From Pseudomonadota bacterium (GTDB lineage: Bacteria; Pseudomonadota; Alphaproteobacteria; Rhodobacterales; Rhodobacteraceae), in assembly GCA_020161615.1 (NCBI GenBank), contig JAIUPD010000006.1, forward strand, positions 186,001 to 250,000: a DNA stretch of 64,000 nucleotides, in the 5' to 3' direction. The notes under the pieces are model-generated. The model had not been told where the DNA came from and made no database searches. It worked only from the letters and a program-made list of their open reading frames with translations. The position numbers were made by a program, and so were the translations under genes. The first letter of the stretch is position 1, and each line of letters starts with the position of its first letter. Of the stretch, positions 43,820-52,278 are shown piece after piece.

Positions 43820-44751
43820 GCCAGGCTCCGTTCGCGCCGGGCGGCAAGCCGCGCCTGCGCCGCGTCGTATTCCCGCGCCAGCCGTTCAACGATCACCGCC
43901 GCGGGCTCCGTCCCCTTGACCGCGCCAACGCCCTGCCCCGCCGACCAGACATCGGCCCAGCGTTTGCCCTTGAAGCTCTGGCTGCTGTCATAGGCCCGGC
44001 CGGGCGCATCGGGCATGTTGTCGGGGTCCATCCCGTTGTCGCGCAGCGAGGGTTTCAGCCAGCTGGCCGGCGTGCCGGTGATCCCGGCGCTGACCAGCAG
44101 ATCCTCGATCTGCGCCGCCGCGAGCATGTCCTTGTAAGCGGCTGGTGCCAGACTTTCCTCGGCGGCGATGAAGGAGGTTCCCATATAGACGTAATCCGCC
44201 CCCGCGGCGATGGCGCCGGCCACGCCTGCGCCGTCGCTGATCCCCCCGCCGACGATCAGCGGCCCGTCGAAGAAGGCCCTGACCGCGCTGATGAAGGCGA
44301 AGGGCGAGAGCGTGCCGGTATGCCCGCCCGCCCCTGCGCAGATGCAGGCCAGCCCGTCGGCTCCCGCCGCGATGGCCTTCTTGGCCAGCGCGACGCTGGT
44401 CACATCGGCAATGACCGTACCGCCATAGGCGTGAACCGTCTCGATGGCCGGTTTCGGCGAGCCGAGGGCGGTCACCACGAAGGGCGGCTGATGCTTGGCG
44501 ATCAGGGCCAGATCCTGCGGCAGGCGCGCGTTCGAGGAATGGGTGACCAGGTTCGCGCACCAAGGCCGCGTGCCGACCTCGGCTTTGATGCGGGTCATCC
44601 ACTCGTCCAGCTGCTCGATGCTGCGGCAATTGGGGGTCGGGAAGGCACCGACGATCCCCGCCTTGCAGGCGGCGATCACCAGATCGGGGCCGGAGACGAG
44701 GAACATCGGCGCGGCAAAGACCGGCAGGCGCAGGGGATCAGGCATTCGCAT
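43816..44751 (-). CDS. Nitronate monooxygenase-like FMN protein (NPD family), copy 1
   Basis: 311 residues. The NPD/COG2070 TIM-barrel pattern is clear: LPVFAAPMFLVSGPDLVIAA, then GADGLACICAGAGGHTG and GGGISDGAGVAGAIAAGADYV with the FMN-phosphate loop. Family members include nitronate monooxygenases and CoA-linked enoyl/ring reductases (IpdC-like in steroid catabolism). In this operon of CoA ligases and thiolases the latter role fits better. Its closest neighbour in the window is the protein at 56244, with which it shares the start APMFLVSGPDLV. Its start overlaps the PaaN-like gene by 14 bases. Confidence 0.85.
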   Translation of the reverse strand: MRMPDPLRLPVFAAPMFLVSGPDLVIAACKAGIVGAFPTPNCRSIEQLDEWMTRIKAEVGTRPWCANLVTHSSNARLPQDLALIAKHQPPFVVTALGSPKPAIETVHAYGGTVIADVTSVALAKKAIAAGADGLACICAGAGGHTGTLSPFAFISAVRAFFDGPLIVGGGISDGAGVAGAIAAGADYVYMGTSFIAAEESLAPAAYKDMLAAAQIEDLLVSAGITGTPASWLKPSLRDNGMDPDNMPDAPGRAYDSSQSFKGKRWADVWSAGQGVGAVKGTEPAAVIVERLAREYDAAQARLAARRERSLA

Positions 44752-46414
44752 CTCTCACGGGTCGGCGGGATTGGGTCACGGCAAAGCGCGAGGCGACGAA
44801 GGCCAGCGTGGTCAGCGCGGCATTGCCCGCGCCGTTCAGGCCGGTGACGTGGTAATCGCTGTAGGCGGCGGCGAAATTGAGCGGCATGGCGCCGGTCAGG
44901 TTGATGGTCAACTGGGCGCCGGCGCGGGCATAGGCGGCTTCCGCCCGGCCGATGAAATCCTCGTCCCGCGCATAGAGGAAGCCGGTGATCCCGCCCTGTT
45001 CGCGCGCGTCCCGCGTCGCCTGCTCCAGCGCATCCTTGGCGCTGTCGCAGGCGATGACGAAGCCGATGGGGCCGAAGCGCTCCTCGGCGTAGAGGTCGCG
45101 CGCTTCCTTGCCCAGGCTGACCAGCAAGGGCGTGGCGGTCCGGGCATCGGGGAAATCGGGATGGGCATAGGGGCGGCTCTCCAGCAGCACCCGGCCCCGC
45201 GCCTGCCCGTCGCGCCGCATCGCCTCGATCAGCGCCAGCGTTCCCTCGCTCTGCACGGTGGCAAGGATCATCGAGGCTCGGCGCGGATCCTCGGTCAGCC
45301 GGGCGATGGCGGCGGCGAGGCGGGCCGCGACCTCATCCCGGGCAACGGGGCCCTCGGGCGTGTCGATCCAGGGCGGCAGATAGACATTCTGCGGGCTGGT
45401 ACACATCTGCGCCGAGAACATGCACATCGTGGTCGCCAGCGAGCGGATCGCCGCGTCCAGATCCTCGGCCCCCGCCAGAACCACGGTGTTGCAGCCCGAA
45501 GTTTCGGTGAAGGCCAGCGCCGGATGGGCATTGGCCTCGACCCATTGGCCGAAGCGGGCCGAGCCGGTGAAATCGACGATGGCGCAATCCTCGTGCTTGA
45601 TCAGCACCTTGCCCAGCGGATCCTCCAGCCTGTCGAGGCAGAGCGTCACCAGGTTCGGATCGAAACCTTGCTCCGCCAGCAGGTCGCGGAAGACGCGGAC
45701 GGTGATCGCCATCGGCAGAACGCTCGCCGGATGTGGCTTCACGATCACCGCATTGCCGGTGGCGAGGCTGGCCAGCATCGAGGGCCAGGCGTTCCAGGTC
45801 GGGAAGCTGGCGCAGGTGAAACAGACAGCGACGCCGCGCGGCACCAGGCGGTAAGTCTTGTCCAGCGCGATCTCGTCGGGGCCAAAGCGTCGGGTCCAGC
45901 GGGCCTGCGGCGCCACCGCCCGCATCGCCTGCTCGGCATAGACCAAAGCCTCGATCCCGCGGTCGAGCGCATTCACGCCCGATCCGGCATAGGCCATGTT
46001 GTAGCTTTGCCCGGCGGTATGCATCACCGCATGAACCAGCGTGAACAGGTGCTGGCGATAGAGCCGGTCCAGACCTTCCATCAGCAGGTTCAGCCGCGTG
46101 TCGATCCCGGCCCCGGCCCAGCCCGGGATCGCGGCCCGGGCGGCGGCAAAGAGCGTATCGGGATCGGCCTGCGGATAGGTGATGCCGAGAGGGGCTTGCG
46201 TATAGGGCGAGATTTCCTCGCCCGCCTGCCCGGTCACCCCCGGCAGATCCAGCGCGAAGGTCTGACCCAGCAACGCCTCGAACGCGGCCTTGCCGGCAGC
46301 GGCGGCGGCCTCGCCCTCGGGGTAGAGCTTCGGCATCTCGGGATAGGGCGACCAGCAGGCGCGGTCGGCGCAGGCCTGGCGCGCGCGGGCCAGAAGGTCG
46401 GAATGGTCGAGCAT
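44738..46414 (-). CDS. paaN: Aldehyde dehydrogenase family protein, PaaN-like
   Basis: 558 residues from the ATG at 46414, which overlaps the upstream stop as TGATG; a longer frame to 46882 runs through the lipocalin gene. The protein resembles PaaN: LVPRGVAVCFTCASFPTWNAW, SLATGNAVIVKPHPASVL, ETSGCNTVVL (catalytic Glu region) and the catalytic cysteine in AQMCTSPQNVYLP. PaaN-type aldehyde dehydrogenases oxidise ring-derived or aryl aldehydes. No other phenylacetate genes (paaABCDE) are seen, so here it probably handles the aldehyde products of the two neighbouring carotenoid-oxygenase-type enzymes. Confidence 0.85.
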   Translation of the reverse strand: MLDHSDLLARARQACADRACWSPYPEMPKLYPEGEAAAAAGKAAFEALLGQTFALDLPGVTGQAGEEISPYTQAPLGITYPQADPDTLFAAARAAIPGWAGAGIDTRLNLLMEGLDRLYRQHLFTLVHAVMHTAGQSYNMAYAGSGVNALDRGIEALVYAEQAMRAVAPQARWTRRFGPDEIALDKTYRLVPRGVAVCFTCASFPTWNAWPSMLASLATGNAVIVKPHPASVLPMAITVRVFRDLLAEQGFDPNLVTLCLDRLEDPLGKVLIKHEDCAIVDFTGSARFGQWVEANAHPALAFTETSGCNTVVLAGAEDLDAAIRSLATTMCMFSAQMCTSPQNVYLPPWIDTPEGPVARDEVAARLAAAIARLTEDPRRASMILATVQSEGTLALIEAMRRDGQARGRVLLESRPYAHPDFPDARTATPLLVSLGKEARDLYAEERFGPIGFVIACDSAKDALEQATRDAREQGGITGFLYARDEDFIGRAEAAYARAGAQLTINLTGAMPLNFAAAYSDYHVTGLNGAGNAALTTLAFVASRFAVTQSRRPVRDANA

Positions 46415-46824
46415 CAGCGCCTCCAGCGCAGCCGGTGATGGCGTGGGCCTTCCTGCGCCGAGAGGATCAGCCGGTCGCCCGAAAGGTCGATCCGCCGCAC
46501 CTGCTCGGTGCCCGGGAAATCGGGGTTCAGGCTGTGGGTCACGGCATGAACCACATGGGGGATGCCGTCCCGCTCCTCGATCCGCCAAGTCCCGGCGTAG
46601 TGGAAATAGCTCTCGAAAGCCGCGAGCCGTTCGGCATCCGGCGCCTTGCGCGGGTTGCCGGTCGACCAGCGGGGCCGGTCGGCGCGGGCGATGCAGGCCG
46701 ACATGAAACCATCGGCCGTGTAGCAGATCATCCCGGTCGGGGCCTCGCCGAAGGGATGCGTGACGCGCCCCTCCGTCTCGATCTCCCAGCCGATCAGATG
46801 CCAGGTTCCTCCCAGATCCGGCAT
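46414..46824 (-). CDS. Lipocalin-like domain protein
   Basis: 136 residues. The N terminus GTWHLIGWEIETEGRVTHPF and PTGMICYTADGFMSACIARAD match the Lipocalin_5-type beta-barrel domain. There is no signal peptide, so it acts in the cytoplasm and could bind a hydrophobic intermediate. It is sandwiched between an oxygenase and the PaaN-like dehydrogenase, with TGATG junctions on both sides, which fits shuttling of an apolar cleavage product. This is inference. Confidence 0.8.
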   Translation of the reverse strand: MPDLGGTWHLIGWEIETEGRVTHPFGEAPTGMICYTADGFMSACIARADRPRWSTGNPRKAPDAERLAAFESYFHYAGTWRIEERDGIPHVVHAVTHSLNPDFPGTEQVRRIDLSGDRLILSAQEGPRHHRLRWRR

Positions 46825-48308
46825 CAGGCCACCTGTGCGGCCGTAAGTTGGTCTTCGCGCACCCAGCAGGAATGGAAGCCATGCGGCACCCGCTGCGGCA
46901 CGATCACCCGGGCGATCGGCCCTTTCGAGATGTCGCGCGCATCCGTGACCCAGACCTCGGAGCGGTTGGCGAGCCCGTTCCAGACGAAGCCCACGACATA
47001 GCCGTCGTCCTCCTCCGTCGCACCGTCGCGCGGCGCGAAGGGCGCTTCCGAGAACCAGTAGCCCTCGCCCGGGTGATAGGCGACCGCTGCGCCGGTTTGC
47101 AGGTCATATTTGGCGAGGCCCGCGAAATGCGGCTGTTCCAGCGTCCGGGGCCGGCCCATCAGCACGTTATAGGTGTAGCGGTTCTTCAGCCCCTGGAAGC
47201 GGGTGTTGATCATCGGAAATTCGGTATTCAGGATGTCGTCGACAATCCCTTCCCGCGTCATCCCGGTGTCGAGGTTCATGCGCCACTGGTAAAGCTCGTA
47301 ATCCGTGCCCTGCGTGCCGATGGTGAAGAGCAGCCGCTGCACATCGAGCCCGCCATCATAGCCGCGCGGCATGGCATAGGGCGTGCCCAGCATCACCAGC
47401 TCACGCTCGCCCTGCGCGTTGACCTCTTCCCAGGCGTTCGAGACATGCAGCATGTAGCGCGGGTTGAATTCGAACCAGCGGATCTGGTCGGGGGTGCCGT
47501 GGCGCGGAATTACCGCAAAACGGGTCGGCCAGTCCTGATGGAATTCCAGCGAATAGCGGCCGCGTTGCAGGGCCTCGCGGTTATTTACCAAGGGGAAGTC
47601 GTGCAGGATGGTGAAGTTCGGCGTGATGGCGCAATCATGCGGCAGCCGCGGCCCGGGCAATTCGACCGGCATGAAGGTTTTCAGCGCCCCGTCCGGCCCG
47701 ATCACCCCGTAATGCATATAGGGATGGCGGTTGCCATAGGCGAAGAAGATGAACTCGCCCGTCGCCTCGTCGATCCGGCTATGGGCCGAGATCTGCAGGC
47801 CGACCAGCCGCGGGTCCTGCTCCAGCTTCCCCAGCGTCTGCAGGCTGCCGGGATCGACGGTATAGACCGCGCCCCCGCGATACCACATCGAGTAGAGCTT
47901 GCCGTTATGGAATTTCACATCGGTGTTGGCGGTGTTCTTCAGCGCATCGTCCGGCAGCGCGCCGTCGGGCATGCGGTCCTTGAGCCCGGGCCAGAGCGCC
48001 CTGCCCGCCTCGCGTTCGGCCTTCAGCCCGTCGGTTTCCACCATCCGGTTGCGATAGGTCGCGCGGCCACCCTGAAAGCGCACGGCATGCAGCATGCCGT
48101 CGCCGTCGAACCAATGGTATTTGCCATGCGGTGCATGGGCGGGGGACGGCCCGTTCCTGACGTAAAGCCCGTTCAGGTCCTCGGGCAGATCGCCGATGAC
48201 CTCAAGGTCTTGCGCCACGATCTCGTTGTGCAAGGGCGCGAACGGCCCCTGCATCGAGGCATTCTCGACCAGCCAGTCCTGGTTCGGGGGTATCGTCTCG
48301 AGTCCCAT
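46824..48308 (-). CDS. Carotenoid-oxygenase-family dioxygenase (stilbene-cleavage type), copy 1
   Basis: 494 residues, the normal size of the RPE65/CCD/lignostilbene dioxygenase family. All four iron-ligand histidines are in place: H176 (SAHSRID), H224 (LPHDCAIT), H288 (MLHVSNAWEE) and H479 (HGFHSCW). The N terminus VRNGPSPAHAPHGKYHWFDG is diagnostic. The family cleaves C=C bonds of carotenoids, stilbenes or propenylphenols with O2 into two carbonyls. There is no signal peptide. It follows copy 2 by 11 bases, forming a tandem pair. Confidence 0.92.
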   Translation of the reverse strand: MGLETIPPNQDWLVENASMQGPFAPLHNEIVAQDLEVIGDLPEDLNGLYVRNGPSPAHAPHGKYHWFDGDGMLHAVRFQGGRATYRNRMVETDGLKAEREAGRALWPGLKDRMPDGALPDDALKNTANTDVKFHNGKLYSMWYRGGAVYTVDPGSLQTLGKLEQDPRLVGLQISAHSRIDEATGEFIFFAYGNRHPYMHYGVIGPDGALKTFMPVELPGPRLPHDCAITPNFTILHDFPLVNNREALQRGRYSLEFHQDWPTRFAVIPRHGTPDQIRWFEFNPRYMLHVSNAWEEVNAQGERELVMLGTPYAMPRGYDGGLDVQRLLFTIGTQGTDYELYQWRMNLDTGMTREGIVDDILNTEFPMINTRFQGLKNRYTYNVLMGRPRTLEQPHFAGLAKYDLQTGAAVAYHPGEGYWFSEAPFAPRDGATEEDDGYVVGFVWNGLANRSEVWVTDARDISKGPIARVIVPQRVPHGFHSCWVREDQLTAAQVA

Positions 48309-48319
48309 GGCTCTCTCCC

Positions 48320-49813
48320 TCAGCCCATCGCCGCGCGCGCCAGGATCCCGCCATCGCGGAAATCGGCGCCATTGGCCCAGCAGGAATGCGTCCCGCTGGC
48401 CATCTGGTGCGGCAGTTGCAATTTGCAGACCGCGCCCTTGTCGAAGTCCTGGGCGTCGATCAGCCAGACCTCGGATTTGCCGGTCTTCTCGTTGATGACG
48501 AAGGTGACGAGGTAACCGTCATCCTCGGCCTTCGCACCGATGCGGGGCGCGAAGGGCGCCTCGCTGGCGTAGAGCCCCTCGGGCAGGCTCAGCTGCCAGC
48601 TTTCGCCCGTCTGAAGGTCGTGCTTCACATAGCCGTTGAAGATGAACCAGCCCGGCACCTGAACGGCGGAATAGGCGTAGCGATAGGGCCGCCCCGCGTA
48701 TTTCTGGTTGATCATCCCGAATTCGAGGGTGCGGTCATCCAGCCGTTCCTCGCGCGTCTCGCCCGTCTTGAGGTTGAAGCGCCAGCGATGCAGGCGGGTG
48801 CCCATCTTGTACTGGTCGAGGTAGGACATCATCCGTTCGTAACCCGGTTGCGCCCCCTCATAGTTCGTGGGCATCGGGTCTTCCTGGAAATAGCCGTCCA
48901 GCACGATCTCGTCGCCCTCTTCATAGGCGTTGAGCCAATGCAGGACGAAGGTCGGCGTCGCCTCGAACCAGCGGATATCCTCGGCCCCGCCCCGGCGCGG
49001 GATCACCGCAAAGCGCGACGGCCGGTCCTTATAGAAGCGCACCACATGCTTGTCGCGCTTCAGCAGTTCCGGGTCCCAATGCAGCGGGAAGTCGTTGAGG
49101 ATCGCGTAATTCTGCGTGAAGGCCATGTCATGCGGCAGGCGCGGCCCGGGCAGCGGCACCGGCGTGTAATGCACCAACCGGTCCGAGCGGTCGACCACGC
49201 CGTAATGCATGTAGGGCGGGGTCTTCGAATAGTTGAAGAACAGCAGTTCCCCGGTCGCCTCGTCCACCTTGGTATGGGCCGAGATGCCGTGTTCGGGCGA
49301 CCATTCGGGCACCCCCTGCTGATCGAGGGTGAGGGGATCCATCCGATACCCCTCGCCGCATTGGTAATAGGTCGAAAGCGCCTTGCCCGCATGCACCACC
49401 ACATCGGTGCTGCTCGCGTCCTTCAACGCGCCATGCGCGCCCCAGCCCGGGCGCTTCGAGAGCGCGGGATCTTCCATCAGCCCGGCCCAGAGCCGCTCGC
49501 CGCTGTCGATCTCGGCGTTCAGGCCCTTGGTCTGAACAAAACGGTTACGATACTGTACCTTTCCGTCGCGAAAGGCGGCCATGTGGATCATGCCGTCGCC
49601 GTCAAAGGGATGGTAGCGATCCAGCGCCTGATGCAGCGGATTTTGCGTGTTGCGCAGGTAAACCCCGTCGATATCCAGGGGGACCTCACCCTCAAGAAGA
49701 ACGAGGTCGTCGGCGTCCACCTCCTCGTGCAGCGGGGTCCAGGGCCCTTGCAGATAAGGGTGATCACCGGCTTCGATGGTGCCAGCATAGCTTCTGACCA
49801 CGACAGGGGGCAT
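48320..49813 (-). CDS. Carotenoid-oxygenase-family dioxygenase (stilbene-cleavage type), copy 2
   Basis: 497 residues. The iron ligands are H180 (ISAHTKVD), H228 (LPHDMAFT), H292 (VLHWLNAYEEG) and H476 (GTHSCW). It is a distinct paralogue of copy 1 rather than a recent duplicate (only motif-level identity by eye) and closer in layout to copy 3 (DPMP motif, MMSYL/MMAYRR segments). It begins the leftward operon that includes copy 1, PaaN, thiolases and the Liv transporter. A different substrate side-chain or cleavage position from copy 1 is likely. Confidence 0.92.
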   Translation of the reverse strand: MPPVVVRSYAGTIEAGDHPYLQGPWTPLHEEVDADDLVLLEGEVPLDIDGVYLRNTQNPLHQALDRYHPFDGDGMIHMAAFRDGKVQYRNRFVQTKGLNAEIDSGERLWAGLMEDPALSKRPGWGAHGALKDASSTDVVVHAGKALSTYYQCGEGYRMDPLTLDQQGVPEWSPEHGISAHTKVDEATGELLFFNYSKTPPYMHYGVVDRSDRLVHYTPVPLPGPRLPHDMAFTQNYAILNDFPLHWDPELLKRDKHVVRFYKDRPSRFAVIPRRGGAEDIRWFEATPTFVLHWLNAYEEGDEIVLDGYFQEDPMPTNYEGAQPGYERMMSYLDQYKMGTRLHRWRFNLKTGETREERLDDRTLEFGMINQKYAGRPYRYAYSAVQVPGWFIFNGYVKHDLQTGESWQLSLPEGLYASEAPFAPRIGAKAEDDGYLVTFVINEKTGKSEVWLIDAQDFDKGAVCKLQLPHQMASGTHSCWANGADFRDGGILARAAMG

Positions 49814-49953
49814 GGGGTTCCTTCCGCGAGGCTCGAATCTTACTTACGTTCTTGAACTATTGATTCCGGTAAAAGATGAGTCTGTCAATAAGGGATTTCG
49901 GCACCGGGGCGGTTCGGACGGAGGGTTCGGCGAAATCCGGTCGGGGAACGCGG

Positions 49954-49975
49954 AAAAGCCCCGCCGCTGCGGGGC
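49954..49975 (-). terminator. Terminator after the ABM-type monooxygenase gene
   Basis: GCCCCGC and GCGGGGC (49958-49975, loop CGCT) followed on the minus strand by TTTT (49957-49954). It closes the leftward TRAP/ligase operon of module B. Confidence 0.7.
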
Positions 49976-49992
49976 ATGGGAGGTGGGACCGA

Positions 49993-50030
49993 CCCCGCCC
50001 GGCGTGCCGCCAACGGCACCCCGGGCGGGG
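49993..50030 (-). terminator. Second, longer hairpin just after the same gene
   Basis: CCCCGCCCGG (49993-50002) with CCGGGCGGGG (50021-50030), extended inwards by GTGCCG (50004-50009) and CGGCAC (50014-50019) around a CCAA loop. A stem this stable only 8 bases after the stop can act as a stabilising or terminating structure, in tandem with the T-run hairpin. Confidence 0.6.
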
Positions 50031-50038
50031 AAATCCTG

Positions 50039-50377
50039 TCAGAGTGACGGCAGATAGACCGGGCGCAGGGCGGCGATGGTAGCGCGCGCCTCGGCCCCCG
50101 GGTCGCCATAGACGACCATCCGCTCAGGCTTCAGGATGGCAAAGAGCGGTCGCGCCCATCGGCGGTTGAAGCCCTGAACATGGGTCAACAGGGCCGCGTC
50201 GTCGGCATAGCCCTCGATGATATGGCAGCGGCTGCCGTCCTCGCTCAGATGCCAGTCGTAGCGCAGGCAGCCGGGTTCCTCGGCCCGCACGATCTCGCTC
50301 ATTTCCCCGGCCAGGCGGCGCAGTTCGCCGGTTCGGGTCGGGTCGAGGCTGGTTTCCAGGATCCACAGAATGGCCAT
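50039..50377 (-). CDS. Antibiotic biosynthesis monooxygenase (ABM)-domain protein
   Basis: 112 residues with the ferredoxin-like ABM/YgiN fold: LWILETSLDP, then RAEEPGCLRYDWHLSEDG and HIIEGYADDAALLTHVQG. Members include quinol monooxygenases and many small accessory proteins that dimerise. It is the last gene of the leftward module B operon, 9 bases after the TRAP permease. Function is unknown. Confidence 0.8.
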   Translation of the reverse strand: MAILWILETSLDPTRTGELRRLAGEMSEIVRAEEPGCLRYDWHLSEDGSRCHIIEGYADDAALLTHVQGFNRRWARPLFAILKPERMVVYGDPGAEARATIAALRPVYLPSL

Positions 50378-50386
50378 GATGCCCCC

Positions 50387-51700
50387 TCAGCGCGGCAGGT
50401 TGAAGAGGTTGACGAGATACAGCGACAGCGCGGGAAAGGCGATCAGGATCGCCAGCCGCACCAGATCGGCCGCGATGAACGGCGCGACCCCGGCAAAGAT
50501 CGTCGACAACTTGGTTCGCGGAAGCATCGCCTTCATGACAAAGACATTCATCCCGATGGGCGGCGTGATCATCCCGATCTCGATCACCATCACCGTCAGC
50601 ACGCCCCACCAGATCGGATCGTAGCCATAGCCGATGATCAGCGGAAAGACGAAGGGGATGGTGATGACCATGCTGGAGATCGTCTCGAAGATGGACCCCA
50701 GGATCAGATACATGACCATGAGCAGCATCACCACCCAGATCCCCGGCAGGCCGGTGTCCTGGATGCCGGCGACGATCAGCCGGGGCAGGCCCGAGATGGT
50801 CACCGCATAGGTGAAGATCGAGGCGCCGATGGTCATCAGATAGATCATCGAGGTGGTGGCCGCGGTTTCCTGAAGCGCCGACCAGAAGCGCGGCCAGGTC
50901 AGGCGGCGGCGCAGGAGCGCGATCAGGAAGGCCAGGAACGCCCCCACCGCCGCACTTTCGTTGACCGAGAAGATCCCGGCATAGATCCCGCCCGACACCG
51001 CCGCCATCAGCAGGACCGCCGTCCAGCCGTCCCGGAGGGCGCGCAGCGTTTCGACCCAGGGCTGTTTCTCGCCCGAGGAGGCGAGTTCTGGCTTCAGCCG
51101 GACCAGGATCATGATGGTGACGATATGCAGCGCCACGGCCAGAAGCCCCGGCAACAGCGCAGCCACGAACAGCGTCTTGACGAATTGCTCGGTCAGGACG
51201 CCATAGAGGACCAGGATGATCGAGGGCGGGATCAGCATGCCCAGCGTCCCGCCCGCGGCGATCGAGCCGGTGGCGAGGCGCTCGGAATAATTCCGCTTCA
51301 TCATCTCGGGCAGGGCGATGCGGGTCATCGTCGTGGCCGTGGCGACGGAAGATCCGCAGATCGCCCCGAACCCCGCGCAGCCGCCGATGGTGGCGACGGC
51401 CAGCCCGCCCCGGATATGGCCGATCAGCGCATGGGCGATGCGGTAGAGGTCGGCCGATAGCCCCCCCACCGTGGCGAAACTGCCCATGAGCAGGAAGAGC
51501 GGGATCACCGCGAGTTCGGCGCTGGAGACTTTGCTGACGGTCTCGGTGCCGAAAAGGGTCAGCGCCGGGCCCAGATCGCCGCGGATCATCCCGAAGGTGG
51601 CGACGCCGGCGATGCCCATGGCGACGCCAATGGGCACATGCAGCACAATCAGCGCGAACATGACGCCCATGCCGAGCAGGCCGATGAGATAGGGCTCCAT
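50387..51700 (-). CDS. TRAP transporter large permease (DctM)
   Basis: 437 residues from the ATG at 51700, one base after the DctQ stop. DctM landmarks are the helix-rich structure, CGSSVATATTMTRIALPEMM, GGTLGMLIPPSIILV and the C-terminal VIEIGMITPPIGMNVFVMKA. Gene order here is binding protein, small permease, large permease, the reverse of the system at 8907. It sits in the oxygenase module B operon and is its importer. Confidence 0.95.
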   Translation of the reverse strand: MEPYLIGLLGMGVMFALIVLHVPIGVAMGIAGVATFGMIRGDLGPALTLFGTETVSKVSSAELAVIPLFLLMGSFATVGGLSADLYRIAHALIGHIRGGLAVATIGGCAGFGAICGSSVATATTMTRIALPEMMKRNYSERLATGSIAAGGTLGMLIPPSIILVLYGVLTEQFVKTLFVAALLPGLLAVALHIVTIMILVRLKPELASSGEKQPWVETLRALRDGWTAVLLMAAVSGGIYAGIFSVNESAAVGAFLAFLIALLRRRLTWPRFWSALQETAATTSMIYLMTIGASIFTYAVTISGLPRLIVAGIQDTGLPGIWVVMLLMVMYLILGSIFETISSMVITIPFVFPLIIGYGYDPIWWGVLTVMVIEIGMITPPIGMNVFVMKAMLPRTKLSTIFAGVAPFIAADLVRLAILIAFPALSLYLVNLFNLPR

Positions 51701-51701
51701 G

Positions 51702-52214
51702 TCAGGCCTCGCCGTCTGCGTGATGGTCGGGGGCGCCATGGCCGAGGATCTCGGCCACCAGCACGAAGGTCTGCGCGGGGATACAGATCCAGAAACAGGC
51801 GGCGGCCACCCACCACCAGGGCGCGACCGGCCAATGCAGGATCATCGTATATTCCTCTGACGCGGTGACACGCTGCGCGTGCAGGGTGACGTACCAGGCG
51901 ATGGCCAGAAACATCGCGCCGGTGCAGAGCGCGCCGAAGACCTCGAGCGCGCGGTTCGCCCCCCTTGGCAGCAGCGCGCCCAGGAAAGCCACCTTGATCT
52001 GGCGCCGTTCCAGCAGACCGGCCGGGAAACAGGCGGCGATGACGATGATCGTCAGCAGTTCCGCCAAGTCATGGGCGCCGCGGATCGGGCGACCCGACAC
52101 CTCGCGCGTGAGGATATCGGCGACCGACAGGGCCGCCACGAAAAGCAGGAACAGCACGCCGAGGATGGCGGCGGCGCGCGACACGATGAGGAAAGGCCTC
52201 TCGAGACGGTTCAC
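51702..52214 (-). CDS. TRAP transporter small permease (DctQ)
   Basis: 170 residues, four membrane helices. It has the REVSGRPIRGAHDLAELLTI region (arginine/glutamate pattern typical of DctQ) and ERRQIKVAFLGALLP. It is 64 bases downstream of the binding-protein stop. It pairs with DctM at 50387. Confidence 0.92.
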   Translation of the reverse strand: MNRLERPFLIVSRAAAILGVLFLLFVAALSVADILTREVSGRPIRGAHDLAELLTIIVIAACFPAGLLERRQIKVAFLGALLPRGANRALEVFGALCTGAMFLAIAWYVTLHAQRVTASEEYTMILHWPVAPWWWVAAACFWICIPAQTFVLVAEILGHGAPDHHADGEA

Positions 52215-52278
52215 GGGCGGGCTCCAGTCTGGCCAGGGAAAGCGCCGGGCCCATGGCGGGGCCCGGCGGCGGCAGGCA

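Larger units (their letters stand above)
49814..50038. promoter_or_regulatory. Promoter region of the leftward oxygenase operon
   Basis: On the minus strand TTGACA (49888-49883) stands about 70 bases upstream of the copy 2 start with a weak -10 at 17-19 bases (TCAATA region). GTTCTTGAAC (49848-49857) is an interrupted inverted repeat (GTTC/GAAC) near the expected transcription start and is a possible operator. The rest of the gap holds two hairpins, listed separately. Confidence 0.45.

Noticed and set aside
44495-46438. 647-codon open frame on the plus strand
   Set aside because: Antisense to the PaaN-like gene; the reverse protein has no domain and the minus strand carries the catalytic motifs.
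46415-46882. In-frame N-terminal extension of the PaaN-like gene
   Set aside because: It overlaps the lipocalin-like gene in another frame; the TGATG junction gives the real start.
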